Positions 51,451-61,289 of a DNA stretch of 64,000 nucleotides are shown here, in pieces. The DNA comes from Mycolicibacterium litorale. Its GTDB lineage: Bacteria; Actinomycetota; Actinomycetes; Mycobacteriales; Mycobacteriaceae. Below the pieces are notes generated by a model. The model ran no database searches. It was not told the origin of the DNA and worked only from the letters and a program-made list of their open reading frames with translations. Location of the stretch: assembly GCF_010731695.1 (NCBI RefSeq), contig NZ_AP022586.1, positions 2,480,001-2,544,000 on the forward strand, given 5' to 3'. The position numbers and the translations under genes are program-made. Every line of letters begins with the position of its first letter. Positions within the stretch are counted from its first letter, which is position 1.

Positions 51451-54243
51451 TCACGTTCGCGCGGCGTCGTCCCACGTGAGCGTGCGGAGCTGACGACGAG
51501 AGCTGATACCGAGCTTCGCGAAGACCTTCCGCAGGTGCCATTCGACGGTGTGCCGACTGATGAACAGTTGGGCGCCGATCTCCTGGTTGGTCAGCCCGTC
51601 AGCTGCCAATCTGGCGATCTGGCCCTCCTGACCCGTCAGTTCGCCAGGAGAGCCGACTGTGCGACTCTGCACCTTCTCCCCGGTGGCGACCAACTCTCGG
51701 CGCGCACGTTCGGCGAACGCCTGGGCGCCCATCCTGCTCCAGCTCTCGTGCGCCTCGGCCAGATGGGTGCGCGCGTCGTTGCGTCGATTCACGCGGCGCA
51801 ACCATTCGCCGTACGCCAGGTGAGTCCGGGCGACCTGCGGAGGGACGTCGGCGCGACGGAGCCGGTCGAGGGCCTCGGTGAACAACGCATCGGCGTCCTC
51901 GTCGGACGCCAGCAGCGCCTGGGCACCGGCGACCGCGCCGAGCCCCCAGTCGGTGCGACTGGTGCCGGCGCGGTCCTCCAGCTGTCGCAGCGCCGGCTCG
52001 GCCGCGCCGAAATCGCCCAGGCGGGCGGCGGCCTCGATGAGTTCGTACAGACACCAGCTGAAGAAGCCGAGATCTTCGTATTCGCAGCATTCGCGGGCCG
52101 CCGACAAGGCTTCCTCGTAACGGCCGAGTCCGTTGAACAAGACAGCGGCGGTGTAGCGGGTGAGACCGAACAACCGGCCTTCTCCCCTCGCCCTGGCGTC
52201 CGACGCGGCCGCCTCGATGGCCGAGGTGCCACGGTCGGCATCGCCGTGCCACGCCGCAAGCGTCAACGAGTGGTACGTGACCGGGCTGCTGCCCATCGAT
52301 GCGGTGATCGCATTCGCCTCCTCGATGAGCGCTGCGGCGGTGGACAATTCCCCCGTGTAGACGTGCACACCGGCGCGGTAAGCCAGCGCCGGCGGCAGTA
52401 CGGCCAACGCCCCGGCCTGCCGCGCCCGGTAGACCATCTCCGCGGCGGTCTGCTGCAGGATCGTGTCGTCCCACGTCTCGTGCGCCGCGGACTCCTGGGC
52501 GATCGGGAACGGCCAGTGCACCACCGGGCCGTCACTGTGGACATGGGTGTTCCACAGTTCGAGGGCGACACGCAGGTGCGCTGAGCCGCCGCCGGGGCCG
52601 TCGATGATGCGGCTTGCCATGCCGCTCAACAGGTAATCGATCGGGCGCTGCAACTCGGGCACCCGTTCGACGGCGACCAGGCCGGCCTGGGCGATCTCGC
52701 GCAGCCGGTCCGGCTCACCCAGCCGACCCGCGTACATGGCAGCGGTCAGCGCTTCCACGTAGGTGTCGCGGGCCAGCTCGTCGTCGAGGATCTCCAGCCC
52801 CTGCGCAGCCCGGAACAGTTGTGCCGCAGCGTCGCTGACGCGGGGCGCACCTGCGACGCCGCTGCGGCTCGCGACGAACTCCATCTGCGCGAGCATCCGC
52901 GCAACCTGCGCCTGTTGCAGCTTGGACAGCGGGGCGAGTTCGGCGATCGCGAGCAATCCGCGGGCGGCCTCCGGCAACCCGGCTTCCCGCTTGGCATGCG
53001 CGGCTGCGATCGCCCGGGATCCGCGCAGTGTGGCGTCGGCGGTCAGGACAGTGGCCCGCTCCAGAAATGCCGCAGCCGCCGCCACTCCGCCCCTTCGGTA
53101 GGCGCGGTCCGCCGAGGCTTCGAGCTCCGCGGCCACCCACTCGTCAGGACCGGCGGCCGCACTCGCAGCGTGCCACGCCCGGCGATCCGGATCGGTTTCG
53201 GGATCGGTGACCTCGGCGAGGGCCCGATGGATCTCGCGACGTTCGGCGAGCCCCGCGGCGCGATAGGCCGCCGACCGCATAAGCGGATGCCGGAATCGCA
53301 CGTACGTCCCGAATTCGAGGACCCCGGCCGCCTCCGCGGGGCCCAGCGCGTCGGCCGGGATCCCCAATCGGGCGAGTGCGCGCAGGAACAGGGCCCCGTC
53401 GCCGAGTGGTTCGGCCGCCGCGGTCGCCAGCAGCGCACGAGTCTGCTGCGGCAGTGCCTGGGTTCGACGCACGAATCCCTCCTCGACCTCGCCCGCCGAC
53501 GGCCGCGCACCGGCCGACCAGAAGCCGCCGGCGAGTTCGGCCGCCGTCACGTTGTAGGGCACCTCGAGCAGCGCCAGCGGATTGCCGCGCGTCTCGGCGA
53601 TGATCCGCTCGCGTACTCGAGCGTCGATGCCTCCGACCACGAGCGACTCCAGCAGGGCACGGGCATCGGCGTCGGCGAGGCCCCTGAGCTCGATCCGCGG
53701 AAGGTCGGACAGGATGTCGGCGCCGTCATCGCGCGCCGCGAACAGCATCGCCACCGGCTCGGCGAGCAGACGCCGCGCCACGAAACCCAGCGTCTGCACG
53801 GAAACCCGATCCAGCCACTGCACGTCGTCGACGACGCACAGCAGAGGGCGATCCTCGGCGCCGGCGGCCAACAGGCCCAGCACTGCCAGCCCAACCAGGA
53901 AGCGGTCGGGCGCCGGACCGACGTCGAGGCCGAAGGCCACGCTCAACGCCTGCTGCTGGGGAGCCGGCAGCGAACCGAGATGCTCCATCAGCGGAGAGCA
54001 CAGCTGCTGCAATCCCGCGAAGGCGAGTTCCATGTCGGATTCCACCCCGTCGAGCCGCAGGGTCTGGAACCCCGTCGCCGACTCGACGGCGTAGTCGAGC
54101 AGAGCGGTCTTCCCTGCGCCGGCCTCCCCTCGCAGCACCCGCACGCGCGACGCGCCCGAGCGGGCGGCCGCGAGGAGCTCGTCAAGCGCCGTGCACTCGG
54201 CCGTGCGACCGCGTAATGCTCGCCCAGGAACCTCGCCCGACAT
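51451..54243 (-). CDS. Large ATP-binding LuxR-family transcriptional regulator (LAL type)
   Basis: 930 residues. N-terminal AAA/NACHT-like ATPase with Walker A in LRGEAGAGKTALLDYA (~40) and Walker B-like LLCVVDDVQWLDRVSV, a long alpha-helical TPR-like middle (~300-840) that senses a ligand, and a C-terminal LuxR helix-turn-helix (LTGQEGQIARLAADGLTNQEIGAQLFISRHTVEWHLRKVFAKLG). Start ATG 54243 (MSGEVPGRALRGR); no strong ribosome site. Divergent across 191 bases from the SDR and broken hydrolase genes, which it probably activates. Confidence 0.9.
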   Translation of the reverse strand: MSGEVPGRALRGRTAECTALDELLAAARSGASRVRVLRGEAGAGKTALLDYAVESATGFQTLRLDGVESDMELAFAGLQQLCSPLMEHLGSLPAPQQQALSVAFGLDVGPAPDRFLVGLAVLGLLAAGAEDRPLLCVVDDVQWLDRVSVQTLGFVARRLLAEPVAMLFAARDDGADILSDLPRIELRGLADADARALLESLVVGGIDARVRERIIAETRGNPLALLEVPYNVTAAELAGGFWSAGARPSAGEVEEGFVRRTQALPQQTRALLATAAAEPLGDGALFLRALARLGIPADALGPAEAAGVLEFGTYVRFRHPLMRSAAYRAAGLAERREIHRALAEVTDPETDPDRRAWHAASAAAGPDEWVAAELEASADRAYRRGGVAAAAAFLERATVLTADATLRGSRAIAAAHAKREAGLPEAARGLLAIAELAPLSKLQQAQVARMLAQMEFVASRSGVAGAPRVSDAAAQLFRAAQGLEILDDELARDTYVEALTAAMYAGRLGEPDRLREIAQAGLVAVERVPELQRPIDYLLSGMASRIIDGPGGGSAHLRVALELWNTHVHSDGPVVHWPFPIAQESAAHETWDDTILQQTAAEMVYRARQAGALAVLPPALAYRAGVHVYTGELSTAAALIEEANAITASMGSSPVTYHSLTLAAWHGDADRGTSAIEAAASDARARGEGRLFGLTRYTAAVLFNGLGRYEEALSAARECCEYEDLGFFSWCLYELIEAAARLGDFGAAEPALRQLEDRAGTSRTDWGLGAVAGAQALLASDEDADALFTEALDRLRRADVPPQVARTHLAYGEWLRRVNRRNDARTHLAEAHESWSRMGAQAFAERARRELVATGEKVQSRTVGSPGELTGQEGQIARLAADGLTNQEIGAQLFISRHTVEWHLRKVFAKLGISSRRQLRTLTWDDAART

Positions 54244-54434
54244 CCGTACCACCGCGTCTTGTCCAGCGGACCTCGACGGCTTTCGCCGGCCCCGCGGGCG
54301 GTCCGATCGGACGGATATTAACCGGCGCACGACACCGTGCGCATCGGCCGATCCCTCCCGTGGCCTCGGTCACGTCCGGATGACTCTGCGCCAAGACAGC
54401 GGTTCCCGCAGGTGGAGTACAGGAAGGAGTTTCC

Positions 54435-55154
54435 ATGGAACTGCAGGGTCAACGAGCACTCGTCACCGGTGGCACCGCCGGTATCGGCCTGGCGTGCGCC
54501 TGGCTGCTGGCGGAGGCGGGCGCAGAAGTGACGGTCACCGGCCGCGATGCGGATCGTGGAACCGCCGTCGCCGCCCGCCATGAGCGGGTCCGGTTCATCG
54601 CTGCCGATATGGCCGATGCCGCTTCGGTGGAGGCGCTCGCCGATCAGGTCGCGGGCATCGATGTCCTGGTCAACAATGCAGCCACTTTCCCCGGCGCGAT
54701 GACCGTCGAGCAGGGCGCCGCGGCCTATGTCCGCACCTTCGACACGAACGTCCGCGGCACGTACTTTCTGACCGCGGGTCTGGTCGCCGGGATGATCGAG
54801 CGAGGAGGCGGCAGCATCGTCAACATCACGTCAATGGTGGCCGCCAAAGGAGTTCTCGGCGCGTCGGTGTACAGCGCGTCCAAGGCGGCCGTCGAATCCC
54901 TCACGCGCACATGGGCCGTCGAGTTCGGCGGTCACGGCGTTCGGGTCAACGCCGTCGCTCCGGGGCCGACCCGAACGGAGGGTGTCGCGGCCGAATGGGG
55001 CGACACCAACGAGCAGCTCGGCGGCGCGTTGCCGCTCGGCCGCACCGCTGAGCCCGCCGAGATCGCCCAGGCGGTGCTGTTCCTCGCGTCCCCTCGGTCG
55101 AGTTTCATCACCGGCACCGTTCTGCACGTCGATGGTGGCGGGACCGCAATCTGA
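54435..55154 (+). CDS. Short-chain dehydrogenase/reductase
   Basis: 239 residues, classical SDR: ALVTGGTAGIGLACAWLLAEAG (cofactor), VTVTGRDADRG, NNAATFPGAM, catalytic Ser in VNITSMVAAKG and YSASKAAVESL (Tyr, Lys), and the C-terminal SSFITGTVLHVDGGGTAI. Substrate unknown. ATG 54435 has AGGAAGGAG upstream. Divergent from the LAL regulator and 130 bases before the broken metallo-hydrolase; those 130 bases show no gene. Confidence 0.9.
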   Translation: MELQGQRALVTGGTAGIGLACAWLLAEAGAEVTVTGRDADRGTAVAARHERVRFIAADMADAASVEALADQVAGIDVLVNNAATFPGAMTVEQGAAAYVRTFDTNVRGTYFLTAGLVAGMIERGGGSIVNITSMVAAKGVLGASVYSASKAAVESLTRTWAVEFGGHGVRVNAVAPGPTRTEGVAAEWGDTNEQLGGALPLGRTAEPAEIAQAVLFLASPRSSFITGTVLHVDGGGTAI

Positions 55155-55284
55155 CGTCGCACCAATCGCATTCGTGCCGCACAGCGAATGTGACGCAATC
55201 CGTGGCTGCTGGATGACTTTCCGAGTCGCCACGCGTTCCCGGAGACGGACGCCTTTACTCAGACACACTCACGAGGAGAACAAC

Positions 55285-56200
55285 ATGAGTTCGGTCAACA
55301 TCGCAGGGCCCGGCCAGCAAGGGTTCGACGAGTTGGTTCCCTCGCGCTACGCGCTGCGGGTCGGCGACATCGAGGTGATCGTGATCAGCGACGGGGTGCT
55401 CCCGATTCCCGCGGTCACGATGGCGACCAACGCCGACTCGGCTGACCTCGCGGCCTGGCTCGAGGACATGTTCCTGCCACCGGACCTGCTCGACTGGCCA
55501 CTGAACGTGGCCGTGTTGCGTAGCGGTGGCCGCACCATCCTCGTCGATTCCGGTCTGGGAACGGAGTTCCCGGGGTTCCCGAGGGCCGGACAGTTGGCCA
55601 TGCGCCTGGACGCCGCAGGAATCGATCCGGGGTCCGTGACCGACGTGGTGCTCACCCACCTGCACATGGAACCACATCGGCGGGCTGCTCGTCGACGGAC
55701 TGAGGGGCCGCCTGCGCCCGGATCTTCGGGTACACCTGGCCGCTGCCGAGGCCGAATTCTGGGAGGCGCCCGACTTCTCACGCACCTCCATGCCGGCTCC
55801 GGTGCCGGAGGTCCTGCGGTCGACCGCGACTCGATTCCTCGACGTATACCGCAGCCGATTGCGGCCGTTCGAGACCGAGTACGAGGTGGCGCCGGGAGTG
55901 ATGATCTGCCGCACCGGCGGCCACACCCCCGGACACAGCATCGTGCGTCTGGAGTCCGGCAGCGACCGGTTGACCTTCGCCGGCGATGCGGTGTTCCAAC
56001 CCGGGTTCGACAATCCCGGATGGCACAACGGATTCGAGCACGACCCGGAGGAATCCGCCCGCGTACGAGTGCGTCTGCTGAGTGAGTTGGCCGCCCGCGG
56101 TGAGCAACTGGTGGCCACTCACCTGCCCTTCCCGTCCGTCTGCCACGTGGCGGTCTCGGGTGACACCTTCCGTTTCGTACCGGCCGTGTGGGACTACTGA
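55285..56200 (+). pseudogene. Metallo-beta-lactamase-fold hydrolase, frameshifted
   Basis: ATG 55285 (GAGGAG upstream) starts a normal MBL protein: VGDIEVIVISDGVLPIPAV, LNVAVLRSGGRTILVDSGLG, then VLTHLHM. The frame breaks at 55668-55671, where ATGGAACCAC replaces the ATGGACCAC needed for HxHxDH. Removing one A restores HLHMDHIGGLLVDG and a single 304-residue protein to the stop at 56200, with the third His in CRTGGHTPGHS, Asp in FAGDAVFQPG and His in LVATHLPFPS. As written, the product lacks the metal site. This is a real one-base insertion or a base-calling error. Confidence 0.85.
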
Positions 56201-56207
56201 CGACCGG

Positions 56208-57425
56208 TCAGAAATAGCCGCAACCCGGCAACCGCGTCTGCCGCACGTAGTAGGCCCCGAGAGCCTGCGCCTTGTATGACGCGGGGTTGTGCGAGGCCAG
56301 TGTGCGGATGTTGCGCCAGTGCCGGTCCAGCAGGTACGCCTGGCGCACCACCGAGGCGCCGCCGACGTCGAAGATCTGCGACGCCGACTTCTGGGCCAAC
56401 CCGTCGATCACGATCTTGGCCGCGGCGGCCTGCCGTGACGCCTCGTGGGCGACGTCCAGCCCAGGATCGGTGCCCGCCACATCCGCGTCGAATGCGACCG
56501 CCAACGCATCGGCCGCCGCAAGCACCGTCGCCTCCGCCGCAAACGCTGCCGCCGCGATCTCCCCGATCTCGCGCTGCAGCAGCGGATCGTCCGGCGCCGA
56601 CGGCGTCGGCGCCCACGCGAAACTGCGCGGACGCTGCAGTACATGCGCCACCGCGTCGGACCGAAGCGCCTGCAGCACACCGGCTTCCAGCGCTGTCACA
56701 TACAGCTGGAAGAACGCCCCCGACAGATACAGCGCAGGCGGTTCGGTGTCGGCGTCTGGCGGCGCGAACTGCAGCAGCTCCTCGGCGGACACCGCGACGT
56801 CGTCGAAGATCGCGGTTCCCGTACCGGTGGCCCGCTGCCCCATGCCATCCCAGTCGTCGAGCACGGTGACCCCGGCACGGTCGGTGGGCACCAGTGCGAT
56901 CACCGTCGCGCCCTCGGGGTTGCCGGCCAGCACCTCGGCGTAGTCGGCGTACAACGTGCCGGTGGTGAAGAACTTCTTGCCGTTGAGCCGGTAGCCGTCG
57001 CCATCGGGGGTGAGCTTCGTCTGCCAGGTGAACGCGCCCGCCGGCGTGGACCCCAGCTCGGTCGACGCATTGCCGACGATCTTCCCGCTCACTGCCAGGT
57101 CGACCGCCCGCCTGCGCTCGGCGCCGCCCAGCCGCAACCGCTCCTCGACTAACGCGAAGTGGCCACGCAGGATGTGTGCGACGTTGACGTCGGCCGCGGC
57201 CAGCGCGATCACCGTCGCGAACAGCTCACGCAGGCTCGCTCCGCCGCCGCCCTCCTCGCGGGGCACCCGCAGCGCACCCAGGCGCTCCTGCCGAACGAGA
57301 TCGATCACGGCAAAAGGGCGTTCACCGGTGCGTTCCCGCTCCAGCGCGCCGGCGCCGATGTCGGCGAGCAGGGCGGTGAGTCGCTCGGATCCGTACGTGA
57401 CGGGTTCGACAGCGGTGGATGTCAT
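56208..57425 (-). CDS. Acyl-CoA dehydrogenase-fold flavin monooxygenase (SfnB/DszC-like)
   Basis: 405 residues. Acyl-CoA dehydrogenase fold without a visible catalytic glutamate: LGALRVPREEGGGGASLRELFATVIALAAADVNVAHILRGHF, GNASTELGSTPAGAFTWQTKLTPDGDGYRLNGKKFFTTGTLYADY, and a C-terminus with GGASVVRQAYLLDRHWRNIRTLASHNPASYKAQALGAYYVRQTRLPGCGYF. This tail is typical of reduced-flavin monooxygenases that act on sulfur compounds rather than on acyl-CoA. ATG overlaps the LLM stop by 4 bases. Last gene of the ABC operon. Confidence 0.85.
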   Translation of the reverse strand: MTSTAVEPVTYGSERLTALLADIGAGALERERTGERPFAVIDLVRQERLGALRVPREEGGGGASLRELFATVIALAAADVNVAHILRGHFALVEERLRLGGAERRRAVDLAVSGKIVGNASTELGSTPAGAFTWQTKLTPDGDGYRLNGKKFFTTGTLYADYAEVLAGNPEGATVIALVPTDRAGVTVLDDWDGMGQRATGTGTAIFDDVAVSAEELLQFAPPDADTEPPALYLSGAFFQLYVTALEAGVLQALRSDAVAHVLQRPRSFAWAPTPSAPDDPLLQREIGEIAAAAFAAEATVLAAADALAVAFDADVAGTDPGLDVAHEASRQAAAAKIVIDGLAQKSASQIFDVGGASVVRQAYLLDRHWRNIRTLASHNPASYKAQALGAYYVRQTRLPGCGYF

Positions 57426-58804
57426 CGGAGTGCCTCCTGATCGACGCGGCGGTAGAGGGCGGCGCGGTGACTTTCGGGAAGTCGGGGCCCGCGGCCGAAG
57501 AGCTTGTGCCGCAGCGTTCCTTCTGTGTACTCGGTCTTGTAGGCGCCGCGGCGCTGCAGTTCGGGGATGACGTGGTCGGCGATGTCGACGAAGGTGCCGG
57601 GAGTGATCACGTTGGTCAGGTTGAACCCGTCGACATCGGTCTCCTCGACCCACTCCTGCAGCTCGTCGGCGACGCGTTCCGGCGATCCGACGGAGATCGC
57701 GCCGTCGACGTTGATCGCGTGGGCGTCGATGAAGTCGCGCAGCGTCCACTGACCCTGGCCGAACATCTCCACCGACGACTTCAGGAACTCGTTCTCGGTC
57801 ACTGCCACCGGATCATCGAGGCTGAAGCGCGACAAGTCGGTGCCCAGCCATCCCGACCACAACGCCAGCGCGCCCTGTGGGTCGGTGTAGCGCCTGAAAT
57901 CGTCGTACCGGGCCTGCGCGGTCTGGCGAGTGGCGCCGGTGACGACGACGTGGCTGTTGACGATCTTGACGTCGTAGGCGTCGCGCCCGGCGGCCACGGC
58001 ACGCGCCCGGATGTCGGCGACAGCCTCGCGTAGTACCTCTTTGGTGGGTGCCCCGATGAACACCACCTCGGCGTTCTCGGCGCCGAACTGCCGCCCCCGC
58101 GTCGACGCGCCGGCCTGGTAGAGCACCGGTGTGCGCTGCGGCGACGGCTCACTGAGGTGAATGCCGGGGACGCGAAAGTGCCTGCCTTCGTGCCCGATCG
58201 GGTGGATCTTGGCCGGATCGGCGTAGTCGGTGCGCGTGGGGTCGGTGCCGACGGCGTCGTCCTCCCAGGAACCTTCCCACAGCTTGTAGAGCACCTCGGT
58301 GTACTCGTCGGCGATGTCGTAGCGGTCGGCGTGCGGGGTGATGGTGTCCAGCCCGTGGTTCCGGGCCGCACTCTCCAGGTAGCCGGTGACGATGTTCCAG
58401 CCCACCCGGCCTTTGGTCAGGTGGTCCAGCGTCGACATCCGCCGGGCGAAGGAGTACGGATGCTCGAACGACGTGGCGGCGGTGACGCCGAAGCCGAGGT
58501 GTGTGGTGACCGCGGCCATCGCCGGGACCACCAGCAGCGGGTCGTTGACCGGAACCTGGGCGCCCGCCCGCAGCGCGGCCTCCGGCCCGCCGGCGTACAC
58601 GTCGTAGATGCCCAGCACGTCGGCGAGGAACAGCCCGTCGAACAGGCCCCGTTCGAGTATCTTGGCCAGCTCGGTCCAGTACTCGATGTCCTTGTACCGC
58701 ACCGCTTGCGACTCGGGATGCCGCCACGTGCCTGCGACGATGTGCGCGACACAGTTCATGTCGAACGCGTTGAGGACGATCTGGCGGTCCCTCACGGTTG
58801 TCAC
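57422..58804 (-). CDS. NtaA/SnaA/DszA-family FMN-dependent monooxygenase
   Basis: 460 residues of the class C two-component luciferase-like family: LNAFDMNCVAHIVAGTWRHPES, GLFDGLFLADVLGIYDVYAGG, TTHLGFGVTAATSFEHPYSFARRMSTLDHLTKGRVGWNIVTGYLESAARNHG and GRHFRVPGIHLSEPSPQRTPVLYQAGASTRGRQFGAENAEVVFIG. Relatives oxidise nitrilotriacetate, dibenzothiophene sulfone or dimethyl sulfide with reduced FMN from a separate reductase, which is not encoded here. GTG overlaps the ATPase stop (GTGA). Confidence 0.9.
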   Translation of the reverse strand: MTTVRDRQIVLNAFDMNCVAHIVAGTWRHPESQAVRYKDIEYWTELAKILERGLFDGLFLADVLGIYDVYAGGPEAALRAGAQVPVNDPLLVVPAMAAVTTHLGFGVTAATSFEHPYSFARRMSTLDHLTKGRVGWNIVTGYLESAARNHGLDTITPHADRYDIADEYTEVLYKLWEGSWEDDAVGTDPTRTDYADPAKIHPIGHEGRHFRVPGIHLSEPSPQRTPVLYQAGASTRGRQFGAENAEVVFIGAPTKEVLREAVADIRARAVAAGRDAYDVKIVNSHVVVTGATRQTAQARYDDFRRYTDPQGALALWSGWLGTDLSRFSLDDPVAVTENEFLKSSVEMFGQGQWTLRDFIDAHAINVDGAISVGSPERVADELQEWVEETDVDGFNLTNVITPGTFVDIADHVIPELQRRGAYKTEYTEGTLRHKLFGRGPRLPESHRAALYRRVDQEALR

Positions 58805-60432
58805 AGTGCGGCTCCTGGAGCGGATGCGGGCAGGCTCGCCAGCAGGTTTCGGGTGTACGGGTCACGTGGGTTGTCGAAAATTGCTCCGGCGCTGCCGGAT
58901 TCGACCACCGCACCATCGCGCATCACCAGCACCCGGTCGGCCATGTGGTGGACGACGCCCAGGTCGTGGGAGATGAACAGGTAGCTAAGACCGAGCTGTT
59001 CCTGCAGGTCGGTCAGCAGGTCGAGCACTTGGGCCTGGATGGTCACGTCGAGCGCGGACACCGGTTCGTCGCACACGATCAGCGACGGTTCCGGAGCCAG
59101 CGCCCGGGCGATGGCCACCCGCTGGCGCTGCCCGCCGGACAACAGCAGCGGGCGGCGGTCCAGGTGGTCTGCCCCCAGCCCGACGTCGTCGAGCAGTTCC
59201 AGCGTGCGGGCGGTGCGGGCCGTGTCGGTCGGGTAGGACCGGGCGGGCAGTGCGTCGCCGATGATGCGCCGCACCGTCCAGCGGGGATCGAATGAACTCA
59301 GCGGATCCTGGTACACCACCGAGATCCGTCGTCGCCGCAGCCGGCGCTGCGATTCGGGCAGGCCACTCCACGGTTCGCCGAACAACCGCACCGTACCGTC
59401 GTCGGGTTCGGTCAGCGCCAGCGCCATCCGCGCCGTCGTGGTCTTCCCCGAACCGGATTCCCCGACGATGCCGAGCGTTTCGCCGACCCCGATCCGGAAC
59501 GACACACCCGACACCGCCGTGCGCTCGACCCCGTCGGGACCCCGGAAGCGTTTGACCAGATTCTGGGCCTCCAGCAGGATCCCGCCCTGCGGGGTGTCGG
59601 GATGCCGGACGGCGTGCACCGTGCGCGGCGGCTGGGCCGAGAGCCGGGCGCCCCTGCGGTGTGCGGCTGGCACGGCGTCGAGCAGGGTCTGAGTGTACGG
59701 ATGCGACGGCACGGCGAGCACCTCGGCAACGGCACCCTGTTCCACCAGCAGACCGTTGCGCATCACCGCGACGCGGTCGGCGAGGCGGCTGACCACCGCG
59801 AGGTCATGGCTGATCAGGATCAGGCCGGTGCCCCGGTCCTTCATCGCCGCCAGCAGATCGAGGATCTGCGCCTGGATCGTCACATCCAGTGCGGTGGTGG
59901 GTTCGTCGGCGATCAGCAGCGGCGGGTCGAGTGCGATGGCCGACGCGATCAGTGCGCGTTGCCGTAGCCCGCCGGACAGCTCCTGGGGTAGTTGCCTGGC
60001 CCGCAGCTCGGGTTCGGGGACGCCGACATCGGCCAGCAGTTCCAGCACCCGCGCCCGACGGGCGGCGCGGCCCCCGAACCGGTGCAGCCGCAACGTCTCT
60101 GCGATCTCGTCACCCACCTTGCGGAGCGGGTCGAGCGAAACGAGAGCGTCCTGCAGCACGAATCCCGCCTGGCGACCGCGGATACGCCGCCAGTCGCGGT
60201 CGCGGTGGCCGAGAAGTGAGACGCCGCTGAGTTCCAGCCGGGTGGCCGCGACCTCGGCGTCGGCGCCGGCCAGCCCGAGCAGGGTGCGTGCGGTGACGCT
60301 TTTACCGGACCCGGATTCACCGACGATGGCGAAACATTCGCCGGGCGCGACATGGAAGGACACGCCGCGCACCACCTCGCGACCACGGAACCCCACGGTG
60401 AGGTCTTCGACGTCGACCAGTAGGTCGCTCAC
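58801..60432 (-). CDS. Fused duplicated ABC ATPase of an oligopeptide/nickel-type importer
   Basis: 543 residues containing two nucleotide-binding domains, equivalent to DppD and DppF in one chain. First: Walker A GESGSGKSVTARTLLG, signature LSGGLRQRALIASAIA, Walker B LLIADEPTTALDV. Second: GESGSGKTTTARMALA, LSGGQRQRVAIARALA, LIVCDEPVSALDV. Both are complete, so both sites should hydrolyse ATP. The start is GTG 60432, overlapping the permease stop by 4 bases. Confidence 0.94.
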   Translation of the reverse strand: MSDLLVDVEDLTVGFRGREVVRGVSFHVAPGECFAIVGESGSGKSVTARTLLGLAGADAEVAATRLELSGVSLLGHRDRDWRRIRGRQAGFVLQDALVSLDPLRKVGDEIAETLRLHRFGGRAARRARVLELLADVGVPEPELRARQLPQELSGGLRQRALIASAIALDPPLLIADEPTTALDVTIQAQILDLLAAMKDRGTGLILISHDLAVVSRLADRVAVMRNGLLVEQGAVAEVLAVPSHPYTQTLLDAVPAAHRRGARLSAQPPRTVHAVRHPDTPQGGILLEAQNLVKRFRGPDGVERTAVSGVSFRIGVGETLGIVGESGSGKTTTARMALALTEPDDGTVRLFGEPWSGLPESQRRLRRRRISVVYQDPLSSFDPRWTVRRIIGDALPARSYPTDTARTARTLELLDDVGLGADHLDRRPLLLSGGQRQRVAIARALAPEPSLIVCDEPVSALDVTIQAQVLDLLTDLQEQLGLSYLFISHDLGVVHHMADRVLVMRDGAVVESGSAGAIFDNPRDPYTRNLLASLPASAPGAAL

Positions 60433-61289
60433 GTCAGCCGCCCTTCGAGTCGTTGTTGCAGGTAGCGGCCCAGCACGGTGACAGCCAGGGTGCAGCCGAC
60501 GATCGCCAGCCCGGGAAACAGTTCCAACCACCACGCGGTGGAGACGAAATCGCGGCCGGCGTCGAGCATCGCGCCCCATTCCGGGGCCGGTGGTGCGACG
60601 CCCAGCCCGAGGAAGCTCAGCGACGACGCCCATACGATGGACTGGCCGACACCCATGGTGCCGAGCACCACCAGGGGTCGCATGGCGTTGGGGAACACAT
60701 GCCGGGTGATGATTCTGCGCCGGGAGTGGCCGAGCGCTGTTGCGGCGTTGACATATCCGGAGTCCTTGACCGCGATCACCTGGCCACGCACCATCCGCGC
60801 GTAGCCGACCGCCGAACCGATGGCGACCGCGAGGATCTGGGTGACGACGCCGGGGCCGAACATCGCGATGAACAACAGCGCGATCAGCAGGCCGGGAATC
60901 GACAGCACCACCTCGATGAACCGGCTGATGGCACCGTCGGCGAAGCGGCCGCCCAGGCCGGAGGCGAATCCCAGCACGACGGCGGCGATCAACGCCAGCG
61001 CGGTCGCACCGACACCGATGGCCAGTGAGCTCTGCGTGCCGTAGACCACGCGGGTGAAGATGTCGCGACCCGAGGCGTCGGTGCCGAACCAGTGCTCGAA
61101 AGACGGTGGCCGGAGCGGATTCTCGATATCGGTGTCGTAGGCGGTACCGCTGGTGAACACCCCGGGGGCGACCGCCCAGGCCAGCATCAACGCCAGGTAG
61201 GCCGCGGCCAGGATCACCGCGGGCCGCAACCGGCGTCCGACGCGGGCGGGGGCGCTGCTCGCAACGGGTCGGGACAGGGCCAGTGTCAT
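60429..61289 (-). CDS. ABC permease, DppC type
   Basis: 286 residues, six predicted helices (PAVILAAAYLALMLAWAVAP first). The DppC signature N-terminal loop HWFGTDASGRDIFTRVVYGTQSSLAIG and the EAA coupling loop NAATALGHSRRRIITRHVFPN are present. ATG 61289 overlaps the upstream permease stop (ATGA). Inner-membrane part of the importer. Confidence 0.93.
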   Translation of the reverse strand: MTLALSRPVASSAPARVGRRLRPAVILAAAYLALMLAWAVAPGVFTSGTAYDTDIENPLRPPSFEHWFGTDASGRDIFTRVVYGTQSSLAIGVGATALALIAAVVLGFASGLGGRFADGAISRFIEVVLSIPGLLIALLFIAMFGPGVVTQILAVAIGSAVGYARMVRGQVIAVKDSGYVNAATALGHSRRRIITRHVFPNAMRPLVVLGTMGVGQSIVWASSLSFLGLGVAPPAPEWGAMLDAGRDFVSTAWWLELFPGLAIVGCTLAVTVLGRYLQQRLEGRLT

